A stretch of 5,598 nt of DNA from Conexibacter sp. (GCA_025964215.1 JAOPZG010000519.1:1-5598), one strand, 5' to 3'. Counted from the stretch's first letter, positions 1 to 5,497 are shown. Notes: generated by a model not told the origin, from the sequence alone. Program-made: numbers and translations.

Positions 1-1421
1 AGCCCGCGGTCCTTGGCGTCGCGGCGCGCGACGTCGGCGCGGCGCGCCAGCCCGGCGGGCGTCGTCGCGTCCTCGGGGAAGCGCGCGTAGCCGAAGACCG
101 GGCGCAGGATGACGGCGATCCCGTCCATCGAGACCGGCCGCGCGAGCGCGGCCTCGAGCGCCGCGGCGACCGCCAGCGGGTCGCCGTCCTCGACGATCGT
201 GGCGAACTCGTCGCCGTGCAGCCGCGCGAGCGTGCCGGGCGCGACCGGGCCCAGGCGGGCCGCGACCGCGCGCAGCAGGTCGCCGGCGGCCTCGTGGCCG
301 AGCGTGTCGGTCAGCTCGTCGAAGCCCTCGAGGTGGCAGATCATCAGCGCGACGCGCTGGCCGTCCTCGCCGTCCTCGCGCGTGAGCAGCGCGAGCTCGG
401 CGAAGAGCGCGCGCTGGTTGGCGGCGCCGGTGAGCTCGTCGACCAGCGACTCGGCGCGGACGACCACGAGCTCGCGCACCTCCTGCATCACGCGCCGGCC
501 GCGGAGCGCGGCGAGGACGAGCGTCGCCGCGCCGAGCACGACGACCATCGCCGGCAGCTCGAAGGCCCGCGCGGCGACGAGCACGCCGGCGCCGAAGGCG
601 GTCCACAGCAGCGTCGGGCCGCTCTCCCACCAGCCGCCGACGCGCAGCTGGCCGGCCGGCGACGGGCGCGCCCAGGCGGCGGCCGCGAGGAAGAGCCCGC
701 TCGACTCCCAGGCGAGGCCGGACCACGGGCGCAGCGCCGTGAGGTCGAGCCATCCCGCCTGGCCGAGGACGAGCAGGACGTCGCCGAGGCAGAGGACCAG
801 GAAGGCGGCGCCGAGCAGCCGGTCCTGCCGGCCCTGGCGCCGTCCGGTGAACGAGGAGACGGCGAAGATCACCGACCACAGCGCGGCGTCGGCGGCCGGG
901 TAGAAGACGCAGAGCGCTCCACCGACCTGCGAGGTGTCGCTGTGGCGCATGATCGGCACGAGCAGGATCGCGCTGCCGATCGCCGTGAGGAAGACGGTGA
1001 TCCCGATCGCGTCGAAGGAGAAGGTGCGCAGCGCGTCGCCGACGCGGCGGCGCAGGATCAGGCTGAGGCCGATCACGAGCAGCACGTAGGCGACGCCGAA
1101 GAGGGCGTCGGCGGGGCTCGTCGTGGAGCTGTCGTAGACGAAGGTCCAGAGCGCCTGCGCGACGAGGTCGCAGAGCGCGCCGAGGCCGATGATCACCCAG
1201 ATCCGCCGGCCGGAGGGCACGGTCGCGGCGCGCAGGAAGACGAGGCCGGCGGTGAGGACGAAGACCGAGACGTGGCGGACGTCCTGCGCGGTCCCGGCGC
1301 CGTGGCCGGTGAGCGCGGTGGCGAGCACGCCGGCCAGGACCAGCGCCGCGCCGAGCGCGCCGAGCGCCCACGCGGTCGCCACCGGTCCTCGCCGGCGGCT
1401 GCTCGAGCCGTGGTGCGCCAT
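1..1421 (-). CDS. Multi-pass membrane protein with degenerate GGDEF domain (C-terminus cut by window edge)
   Basis: An open frame of 473 codons runs off the left edge, so the C-terminus is missing. Residues about 10-315 are mostly hydrophobic, with roughly eight to ten membrane helices separated by Arg-rich turns. A short helical linker follows, then a GGDEF-family domain from about residue 328. Its entry motif is DELTG (328-332) with Asn335; the signature is HGDEF (402-406), and ARRADVARRDAK lies near the window edge. In this family the domain makes cyclic di-GMP from two GTP at the membrane's inner face. Key positions differ here: the first Gly of GGDEF is His402, the metal-binding Asp (PleD D327) aligns with His363, the guanine-contacting Asn aligns with Thr371, one residue is inserted between GH and GD (375-381), and no RxxD inhibition site is seen. 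Catalysis is therefore doubtful. Such domains often precede an EAL phosphodiesterase, which would lie outside the window. The ATG at 1421 is preferred over 1427 because GGAAGG sits 7 nt upstream of it. Confidence 0.88.
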   Translation of the reverse strand, partial: MAHHGSSSRRRGPVATAWALGALGAALVLAGVLATALTGHGAGTAQDVRHVSVFVLTAGLVFLRAATVPSGRRIWVIIGLGALCDLVAQALWTFVYDSSTTSPADALFGVAYVLLVIGLSLILRRRVGDALRTFSFDAIGITVFLTAIGSAILLVPIMRHSDTSQVGGALCVFYPAADAALWSVIFAVSSFTGRRQGRQDRLLGAAFLVLCLGDVLLVLGQAGWLDLTALRPWSGLAWESSGLFLAAAAWARPSPAGQLRVGGWWESGPTLLWTAFGAGVLVAARAFELPAMVVVLGAATLVLAALRGRRVMQEVRELVVVRAESLVDELTGAANQRALFAELALLTREDGEDGQRVALMICHLEGFDELTDTLGHEAAGDLLRAVAARLGPVAPGTLARLHGDEFATIVEDGDPLAVAAALEAALARPVSMDGIAVILRPVFGYARFPEDATTPAGLARRADVARRDAKDRG

Positions 1422-1428
1422 CCCCATG

Positions 1429-1434
1429 CCTTCC
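1429..1434 (-). promoter_or_regulatory. Ribosome binding site of the GGDEF gene
   Basis: On the minus strand the hexamer GGAAGG lies 7 nt before the ATG at 1421 but only 1 nt before the in-frame ATG at 1427. The spacing decides for 1421 as the start. Confidence 0.6.
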
Positions 1435-1475
1435 GGTCATCGGTCGTACTGGCCGCGACCGTGATCCCCCGACCG
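1434..1475. repeat. Four copies of CGGTC/GACCG in the divergent spacer
   Basis: The 89-bp spacer between the GGDEF gene and the M42 peptidase gene holds CGGTC at 1434-1438, CGGTCG at 1441-1446, and its reverse complement CGACCG at 1456-1461 and 1470-1475. The middle pair forms a perfect 6-bp inverted repeat with a 9-nt spacer. It can be lengthened by TCA/TGA if one base is bulged. The position between two divergent start codons would suit an operator, but short GC-rich repeats also arise by chance in such DNA. Confidence 0.3.
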
Positions 1476-1495
1476 CGGGAGGACCATGCGCGCGC

Positions 1496-1501
1496 GATAG
1501 C
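1496..1501 (+). promoter_or_regulatory. Possible -10 element of a leaderless M42 peptidase mRNA
   Basis: TAGCCT fits the TANNNT pattern and ends 9 nt before the ATG at 1511. The peptidase gene has no Shine-Dalgarno sequence, so transcription starting at or just before the ATG is plausible. No good -35 is seen. Its TAG is also an in-frame stop, so the coding region cannot begin further upstream. Confidence 0.3.
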
Positions 1502-1510
1502 CTCCCGCCG

Positions 1511-2566
1511 ATGCCCCTCCCCGACGTCCTGCGCAGCCTGCTCACCGCCACCGGCCCGTCGGGCTACGAGACCGCGCCGGCCAAGGCGTTCGCGGAGGCG
1601 TGCGCGCCGTTCGCCGAGGTCCACACCGACGTCATGGGGACGGTCACCGCGCGGGTCAAGGGCACGGGCGGGGGCCCGACGGTCGCGATCGTCGGCCACA
1701 TCGACGAGATCGGCCTGATCGTCACGCACATCGACGACAAGGGCTACCTCGCCGTCATCGGCGTCGGCGGCTGGGACCCGGGCATCCTCGTCGGCCAGCG
1801 CGTCGCGCTGAGCACGCGCGACGGCGTGATCCCGGGCGTCGTCGGCAAGAAGCCCATCCACCTGCTGAAGGACGACGAGCGCAAGCGCGCCGCCGAGATG
1901 AAGGACCTGCACATCGACATCGGCGCCAAGGACGGCGACGAGGCCAAGGCCCTGGTCCGGATCGGCGACGTCGCGGTGATCGCCGCCGACCCCGTCGAGC
2001 TGCCGAACGACCGCTTCATCTCGCGCGCGATGGACAACCGGCTCGGCTGCTTCGTCGCCTACGAGGCGGCGCGCCTGGTCGCCGAGGCGGGCGGCGCGCC
2101 GGGCGACGTCGTCGCGGTCGCGGCGGTCCAGGAGGAGATCACGTTCGCGGGCGCGCGCACGTTCGCGCACGCGGTGCGCCCGGACGTCGCGATCGTCGTC
2201 GACGTCACGCACGCCACCGACGCGCCCGGCATCGACGAGCGCGAGAACGGCACGCACCCGCTCGGCTCCGGGCCGGTCGTCGAGCGCGGCTCGATCATCC
2301 ACCCGCAGGTCTCCGAGCTGCTGCTGGCGGCCGCCGAGGCGGAGGAGATCCCGCACACGCTGTCGGCCTCCTCGCGCTTCACGGGGACCGACGCGGACGC
2401 GATCCACATCAGCCGCTCGGGGATCCCGACCGGTCTGGTGAGCCTGCCGCTGCGCTACATGCACTCGCCGGTCGAGCTCGTGCAGCTCGACGACGTGCTC
2501 AACGCCGCGAAGCTCGCCGCCGCGTTCGCGCAGCGGCTGGCGACCGACGTGTCTTTCGCGCGCTAG
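1511..2566 (+). CDS. M42 family metallopeptidase (zinc aminopeptidase)
   Basis: The 351-residue product has the usual length and full motif set of M42 peptidases, cytosolic di-zinc aminopeptidases that form large tetrahedral complexes and trim N-terminal residues from peptides. Visible motifs are GHIDEIG with His63 and Asp65 (first zinc ligand and following acid), MDNRLG with Asp175 (the bridging ligand), QEE with Glu208 (catalytic base) and Glu209 (zinc ligand), VDVTHATD with Asp231 (zinc ligand), and RYMHSPVE with His318 (zinc ligand). All metal and catalytic positions are intact, so the enzyme is probably active. Substrate preference (Glu/Asp, Leu or Lys type) cannot be read from sequence. 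Some relatives are annotated as endoglucanase M or cellulase; that is a historical name and is not supported here. The ATG at 1511 is the first start after an in-frame stop at 1496-1498. It has no ribosome binding site. The gene is monocistronic and converges on the sigma factor gene with a 7-bp gap. Confidence 0.95.
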   Translation: MPLPDVLRSLLTATGPSGYETAPAKAFAEACAPFAEVHTDVMGTVTARVKGTGGGPTVAIVGHIDEIGLIVTHIDDKGYLAVIGVGGWDPGILVGQRVALSTRDGVIPGVVGKKPIHLLKDDERKRAAEMKDLHIDIGAKDGDEAKALVRIGDVAVIAADPVELPNDRFISRAMDNRLGCFVAYEAARLVAEAGGAPGDVVAVAAVQEEITFAGARTFAHAVRPDVAIVVDVTHATDAPGIDERENGTHPLGSGPVVERGSIIHPQVSELLLAAAEAEEIPHTLSASSRFTGTDADAIHISRSGIPTGLVSLPLRYMHSPVELVQLDDVLNAAKLAAAFAQRLATDVSFAR

Positions 2567-2573
2567 CCGTTCG

Positions 2574-3158
2574 CTACACGGCCGCGGCGAGGGCGCGCAG
2601 CCCGCGGGAGACGCGGGCGCGCACGACGTCCTGGGAGACGCCGAGCTCCGCGGCGAGGTCGTCGTACTCGCGCTCCTCGACGATCCGCTGCGTGACCGCG
2701 TAGGCCTGCTGCGGGTTGAGGCCGGAGATCGCGTGCTGGACGCGGCGGCGCAGCTCGGGCAGGCCGGCGAGCTCCTCGATCCGATCGAGCTCGAGCTGCG
2801 CGAGCGACGGCGGGTCGAGCCCGATCTGCTCCAGCGCGCGGCGCTCGGCGACGCCGCGGCGCCAGTAGTGCGAGAGCTGGCTGCGGGCGATGGCGAAGAG
2901 CCACGCCTCGGCCTCGGCGTCGGTGCCGCCGCGGAACTGGCGGCGGCGCTGGAGCGCGACGGCGAACGTCTCGGCCGCGAGGTCGAGCGCGACCTCGGCG
3001 TTGAGCGTCCGGCGCGTGAAGAAGACGACCACCCGCTGGGCGTTCTCCACGTAGAACTCGCGGAATGCCTCGGCGTCCTCGACGCTGCGCATGAGGGCGT
3101 TCTCGCGCGCGCGCCGGCGCAGCGGCCGGTCCCTAGCCGTTCTCATCCCCGTTCGCAT
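2574..3158 (-). CDS. ECF-type sigma-70 family RNA polymerase sigma factor
   Basis: The 194-residue product has the two-domain form of extracytoplasmic-function sigma factors, which direct RNA polymerase to a small set of promoters. Sigma-2 covers about residues 32-100, with FREFYVENAQRV, DLAAETFAVAL (core-binding region 2.2) and AWLFAIARSQLSHYWRR (region 2.4, -10 recognition). Sigma-4 covers about 134-194: ISGLNPQQAYAV, then the helix-turn-helix YDDLAAELGVSQDVVRARVSRGLRAL that would contact the -35. The linker contains acidic LELDRIEEL. The ATG at 3158 is chosen because GGTGGAG lies 6 nt upstream. ATG codons at 3146 and 3092 are in frame but lack such a site; starting at 3092 would remove a basic 22-residue N-terminus. 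No anti-sigma gene lies beside it within the window, so what controls it is unknown. It is read alone, divergent from the HAD gene. Confidence 0.92.
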   Translation of the reverse strand: MRTGMRTARDRPLRRRARENALMRSVEDAEAFREFYVENAQRVVVFFTRRTLNAEVALDLAAETFAVALQRRRQFRGGTDAEAEAWLFAIARSQLSHYWRRGVAERRALEQIGLDPPSLAQLELDRIEELAGLPELRRRVQHAISGLNPQQAYAVTQRIVEEREYDDLAAELGVSQDVVRARVSRGLRALAAAV

Positions 3159-3164
3159 CCCTGG

Positions 3165-3171
3165 CTCCACC
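3165..3171 (-). promoter_or_regulatory. Ribosome binding site of the sigma factor gene
   Basis: GGTGGAG on the minus strand ends 6 nt before the ATG at 3158. It is the only good Shine-Dalgarno match among the candidate starts, so it fixes the N-terminus. Confidence 0.6.
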
Positions 3172-3199
3172 CTCGCAGATGTCATCGCCCCTGACAAAC

Positions 3200-3231
3200 G
3201 CTTCGATTCTGCTTGCATGAAAAGGCGAAGC
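3200..3231. repeat. Inverted repeat in the sigma/HAD divergent spacer
   Basis: GCTTCG at 3200-3205 and its exact reverse complement CGAAGC at 3226-3231 flank a 20-bp centre. This is the least GC-rich stretch of the spacer, which suits promoters firing in both directions. It could be an operator. I found no convincing -35/-10 pair and no GGAAC/CGTC pair of the usual ECF type. Confidence 0.2.
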
Positions 3232-3271
3232 TGAGCATACGGGGGCGGCGGCGGCGTTACCTGGGAATCGA

Positions 3272-3287
3272 CGTGGTCTAATCCACG
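3272..3287 (+). promoter_or_regulatory. Short palindrome with -10-like centre before the HAD start
   Basis: CGTGG (3272-3276) and CCACG (3283-3287) form a perfect 5-bp inverted repeat around TCTAAT (3277-3282). TCTAAT matches the -10 consensus at five of six bases but lacks the key second-position A. It ends 11 nt before the GTG at 3294, so a near-leaderless transcript is possible, and the flanking arms could be a repressor site. Confidence 0.25.
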
Positions 3288-3293
3288 GGACAC

Positions 3294-3992
3294 GTGCTCC
3301 TCCTCTTCGACATCGACGGCACGCTGCTGCTCAAGGCCTCGCGCGAGCATGCGGAGGCCCTCCACGCGGCGCTGATGCGGATCCACCTGCTCGAGGAGAT
3401 CCCGAGCGGCAAGATCGAGGCGGCCGGCCGGACCGACGACGCGATCGCCCGCTCGCTGCTGACGCTCGCCGGCGTGCCCGCCGAGCGGGTCGACGACCGC
3501 GCCCGCGACGTGCGCGTGATGGCGTGCGCCGAGTACCAGCACCGCTGTCCGGGCGACATGTCGGGGTACCTGGCGCCAGGCGTCCCCGAGGTCCTCGACC
3601 TGCTGGACGCGCGCCCCGACGTCGACCTCGCGCTGCTGACCGGCAACCTCGACTGCATCGCGCGCCTGAAGGTCGACCGCGCCGGGATCGGCCACCACTT
3701 CCCGCGCGGCGAGGGCGCCTTCGGCTCCGACTCCGAGGACCGCACCGACCTCCCCGAGATCGCCCGCACCCGCCACGGCGCCGCCCGCGGCGAGCCGCCC
3801 TACCCGCGCGAGCGCACCGTCATCATCGGCGACACACCCCGCGACATCGCCTGTGCCCGCGCCGACGGCTGCCACGTCATCGCGATCGCCACCGGCCCGT
3901 TCCGGGCGTCCGACCTGGCGGGCGCCGATGTGGTCATCGACATGGCGCGGGAGATCCCGGTGGCGCTGGAGCGGATCGCTGGGCTGGTGTAG
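3294..3992 (+). CDS. HAD superfamily hydrolase, phosphoglycolate-phosphatase-like
   Basis: The 232-residue protein carries all four haloacid dehalogenase motifs. Motif I is FDIDGT with nucleophile Asp6 and general acid Asp8. Motif II is LLTGN with Thr116. Motif III is probably Lys126. Motif IV is GDTPRD with Asp180 and Asp184, which bind magnesium. The helical cap between motifs I and II (about residues 14-90) includes GRTDDAI, a typical substrate-loop sequence in the Gph-like group. The protein is soluble and presumably cytosolic, and would dephosphorylate a small phosphorylated metabolite; 2-phosphoglycolate is only a family guess. The start is GTG, placed just five codons before the motif I Asp, so little could be missing. 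Only a weak GGGA lies upstream. It is a single gene, divergent from the sigma factor and convergent with the DsbA-like gene. Confidence 0.92.
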   Translation: MLLLFDIDGTLLLKASREHAEALHAALMRIHLLEEIPSGKIEAAGRTDDAIARSLLTLAGVPAERVDDRARDVRVMACAEYQHRCPGDMSGYLAPGVPEVLDLLDARPDVDLALLTGNLDCIARLKVDRAGIGHHFPRGEGAFGSDSEDRTDLPEIARTRHGAARGEPPYPRERTVIIGDTPRDIACARADGCHVIAIATGPFRASDLAGADVVIDMAREIPVALERIAGLV

Positions 3993-4246
3993 GGCGCGGC
4001 GTGTCGCGTTGGTGGTCGGCGGTGATGCGTGACGTCACCACCGTGCTCACTACGCGCTAGCTCTGCGGCGACGCGTTGCTGTGGTCGTGGCTATGGCTCT
4101 TTCCGAGTGGAGGACCGTGTGGGCACCGAACGCCGCGCTCAGCCGTTCCGCGCGGATGGCGACATCACGCATCCCCGCTTCGCCAAAGGCGTCCGGGCCA
4201 CGGCCGTGCACCCTCGGCCTCGTCAGCCACATCGCGCCCGAGACGG
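3993..4246. other. Spacer between convergent genes, no convincing gene
   Basis: This spacer is less GC-rich than its surroundings and separates the ends of the HAD and DsbA-like genes. A minus-strand frame at 4050-4232 (60 residues, starting MWLTRPRVHG, ending in a basic tail) is the most protein-like reading. However, about a quarter of its codons end in A or T, unlike the neighbours, and it has no good ribosome binding site, so I do not call it a gene. GTGACGTCAC at 4029-4038 is a perfect 10-bp palindrome. GGTGGT at 4011-4016 can pair with ACCACC at 4037-4042, which might act as a weak terminator for the HAD gene, but no T-run follows. Confidence 0.4.
4029..4038. repeat. Perfect 10-bp palindrome GTGACGTCAC
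   Basis: The sequence equals its own reverse complement, as dimeric regulator sites do. It lies 37 bp past the HAD stop codon, not upstream of a called gene, so a regulatory role is uncertain. It overlaps possible weak stems (GGTGA 4021-4025 with TCACC 4035-4039). Confidence 0.3.
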
Positions 4247-5098
4247 CTAAGCCGCCGAAAGCGTCCAGTACCCATCCGAGCCCACCGGCTCCTCCGTCGC
4301 CACCGCGCTCAAAGCCTCGCGGGCCTCCTCCAGCGAGAGCTCGCAGACGACCGCGACCTCCTGGGTCGCCAGCGGCGTCCCGGCCCACGACAAGAGCTCG
4401 CTCACCGACTCCGGCTTCGGCCGCCGTGCGACGCCCGGCAGCAGGTTGGCCGTCGCCATGTCATACACCCGGAACGGCTGGAAGCCCGGCGCCGAGAGGT
4501 GGGTGCCCTCGGTGTTCTCGAGCTCGTAGGACGGGCAGGTGTAGCGGCGGCCGCCGGGCCAGTCGGCGAGGCGCTCGTTCTGGACGAGCGCCGCGGGCGT
4601 GGGCTGGCGGGCGGCGGCCATGTCCTGGTCGAGGGCGGCCTGGGTGGCGCCGTCGTCCATCCAGGAGCGCAGCTCCTCCGGATCCAGCCCCGCGTCGACC
4701 GCGGCGCCCGCGATCGTCTCCTCGGCGTCGAGCAGCTCGCCGCGGAACGTCCGCAGCCGCAGCGCCCGCAGCAGCGCGCGCATCTGCTCCGGCGCGTTCA
4801 GCCGCGCGGCGACGACGGCGCGGCACGCCGGGATCGACGCGGCCATGCGCTCGGGCACCGCGGTCGTGATCGGCATCTTGTGCTCGCGGCCGATCATCGC
4901 GAAGGCGCCGGCGAGGACCTCGGGCGTGAACCCGCGAGCGACCGCCTCGGCCGGATCCTCGGAGAGCCCGACCAGCTTCACGTCCCAGTCGATCTGCTCG
5001 CCGTACATCCAATCGAGCTTCCAGCGGAACGGCTCCGCGCTGAACGCCCACGGGCAGGCGGGGTCGGTGAACTCGGTGATGGTGAGGGCGGCGGCCAT
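4247..5098 (-). CDS. DsbA family (FrnE/SpxH-like) thioredoxin-fold protein, single active-site cysteine, C-terminal winged-helix-like segment
   Basis: The 283-residue protein begins with a thioredoxin-fold strand, TITEFTDPACPWAF. The active-site position reads Cys15-Pro-Trp-Ala18, so the second Cys of CxxC is lost. The all-helical insert follows (about residues 50-160), with SIPACRAVVAAR and the acidic helix DAEETIAGAAVDAGLDPEEL. YTCPSYEL with Pro189 is the likely cis-proline loop. From about residue 229 the pattern VSELLSWAGTPLATQEVA, ELSLEEAREALSAVA, then VGSDGYWTL resembles a winged helix. No signal peptide or membrane helix is seen, so it is cytosolic. FrnE-like relatives are oxidoreductases or isomerases and SpxH-like ones are protease adaptors. 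With one cysteine, disulfide exchange is less likely than glutathione/mycothiol-type chemistry or an adaptor role; this is inference. The ATG at 5098 sits just before the first strand and has no ribosome binding site. An open frame continues to 5212 but adds only unlikely sequence. Confidence 0.85.
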   Translation of the reverse strand: MAAALTITEFTDPACPWAFSAEPFRWKLDWMYGEQIDWDVKLVGLSEDPAEAVARGFTPEVLAGAFAMIGREHKMPITTAVPERMAASIPACRAVVAARLNAPEQMRALLRALRLRTFRGELLDAEETIAGAAVDAGLDPEELRSWMDDGATQAALDQDMAAARQPTPAALVQNERLADWPGGRRYTCPSYELENTEGTHLSAPGFQPFRVYDMATANLLPGVARRPKPESVSELLSWAGTPLATQEVAVVCELSLEEAREALSAVATEEPVGSDGYWTLSAA

Positions 5099-5105
5099 GA
5101 GCAAC

Positions 5106-5111
5106 ACGGTA
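5106..5111 (-). promoter_or_regulatory. Likely -10 element of a leaderless DsbA-like mRNA
   Basis: TACCGT on the minus strand ends exactly 7 nt before the ATG at 5098, the spacing expected when transcription begins on the A of the start codon. No Shine-Dalgarno sequence is present. No clear -35 is seen. Confidence 0.4.
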
Positions 5112-5117
5112 GTGCCC

Positions 5118-5133
5118 GCGGACCGCCGTCCGC
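5118..5133. repeat. Inverted repeat in the DsbA-like/basic protein divergent spacer
   Basis: GCGGAC (5118-5123) and GTCCGC (5128-5133) are exact reverse complements around a 4-nt centre. A second small one, CCGC-TT-GCGG at 5130-5139, overlaps it, and GATGCATC at 5144-5151 is an 8-bp palindrome. All lie within the 82-bp spacer between two divergent starts. They are possible regulator sites, close to the -10-like TACCGT of the minus-strand gene. Confidence 0.3.
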
Positions 5134-5180
5134 TTGCGGCGCGGATGCATCGTGGCCGCCCACGCGGGTACCTCCCTTCC

Positions 5181-5492
5181 ATGGCCACGAACCGCAAGCA
5201 GGAAGACCTCATCGACCGCCTTCACGCCGACGGCATCCGCAAGCGCGTCGCGACCGTGATCGCCGGCGGCCGGGGTGGGGCGAAGAAGAGCGAGAAGCAG
5301 GCGCGCGCGCTGCTCGAGCAGCTCGAGGACGCGGCCGCGGCGATCCGCTCCGAGGTCCTGCGTCCCAAGGGCAAGCGCAGCGAGGCGGGCAAGAAGGCGG
5401 CCGCGACGCGCAAGAAGAACGCGGCCAAGCGCAGCGCCGCCGCCAAGAAGGGCGCGGCCACGCGGGCCAAGAAGAAGCGCGCGAAGGCCTAG
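5181..5492 (+). CDS. Small basic protein with histone H1-like Lys/Ala/Arg tail
   Basis: The 103-residue protein has two parts. Residues 1-60 form a mixed-charge, probably helical region with DLIDRLHADGIRKRVATVIAGG and ARALLEQLEDAAAAIRSEVL, the second with coiled-coil-like leucine spacing. Residues 65-103 are a tail with 17 Lys or Arg and only one acidic residue, built from two 18-residue tandem repeats of the form KRSxAxKKxAATRxK. Such tails, known from histone H1-like bacterial proteins and mycobacterial HupB, bind DNA or RNA without strict sequence preference, so a nucleoid-associated role is likely but not shown. I do not recognise the N-terminal region as a named domain, and the protein is much too short to be HupB and has no HU fold. 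The ATG at 5181 is the only sensible start; upstream codons in this frame are antisense to the DsbA-like gene. It has no ribosome binding site. The hairpin at 5498-5522 follows directly. Confidence 0.82.
   Translation: MATNRKQEDLIDRLHADGIRKRVATVIAGGRGGAKKSEKQARALLEQLEDAAAAIRSEVLRPKGKRSEAGKKAAATRKKNAAKRSAAAKKGAATRAKKKRAKA
5373..5480 (+). repeat. Two tandem 54-bp coding repeats in the basic tail
   Basis: Codons 65-82 and 83-100 of the basic protein are successive 18-codon units. Eleven of 18 residues are identical (K, R, S, A, K, K, A, A, T, R, K in register), and both begin with the same nine bases, AAGCGCAGC. The units suggest growth of the tail by internal duplication. Confidence 0.65.
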
Positions 5493-5497
5493 GACCG

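Noticed and set aside
216..1718. Long plus-strand open frames across 109-1718
   Set aside because: They are antisense to the GGDEF protein, with low-complexity Arg/Ala/Glu/Asp translations and no domain. The minus-strand reading gives clear membrane helices and GGDEF motifs.
1193..2464. Minus-strand frame of 423 codons and nearby frames opposite the M42 gene
   Set aside because: The translation is rich in Arg, Asp and Ala with no motif. It is the usual GC-rich shadow of the peptidase gene, whose catalytic residues are all in place on the other strand.
3241..3255. GGC-rich run before the HAD gene as a repeat element or G-quadruplex
   Set aside because: It is only about five GGC-like units in GC-rich DNA; there are not four separate G-runs of adequate length.
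3159..3875. Upstream extension of the sigma factor frame to 433 residues
   Set aside because: The added part is antisense to the HAD gene and has no domain. The good ribosome binding site at 3165-3171 places the start at 3158. An ATG at 3185 is possible but less well supported.
5099..5212. N-terminal extension of the DsbA-like protein
   Set aside because: It would overlap the divergent basic-protein gene and precede the first strand with Arg-rich sequence that resembles neither a signal peptide nor the family. The -10-like TACCGT also lies inside it.
4461..5225. Second minus-strand frame and the plus-strand frame at 4081-4869 over the DsbA-like gene
   Set aside because: Both give Arg/Pro/Ala-rich low-complexity sequence, whereas the 4247-5098 frame has thioredoxin-fold motifs.
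5222..5470. Minus-strand frame with hydrophobic Ala/Leu/Phe translation
   Set aside because: It is the complement of the Lys-rich tail codons (AAG read backwards gives CTT), which yields a false membrane-like protein.
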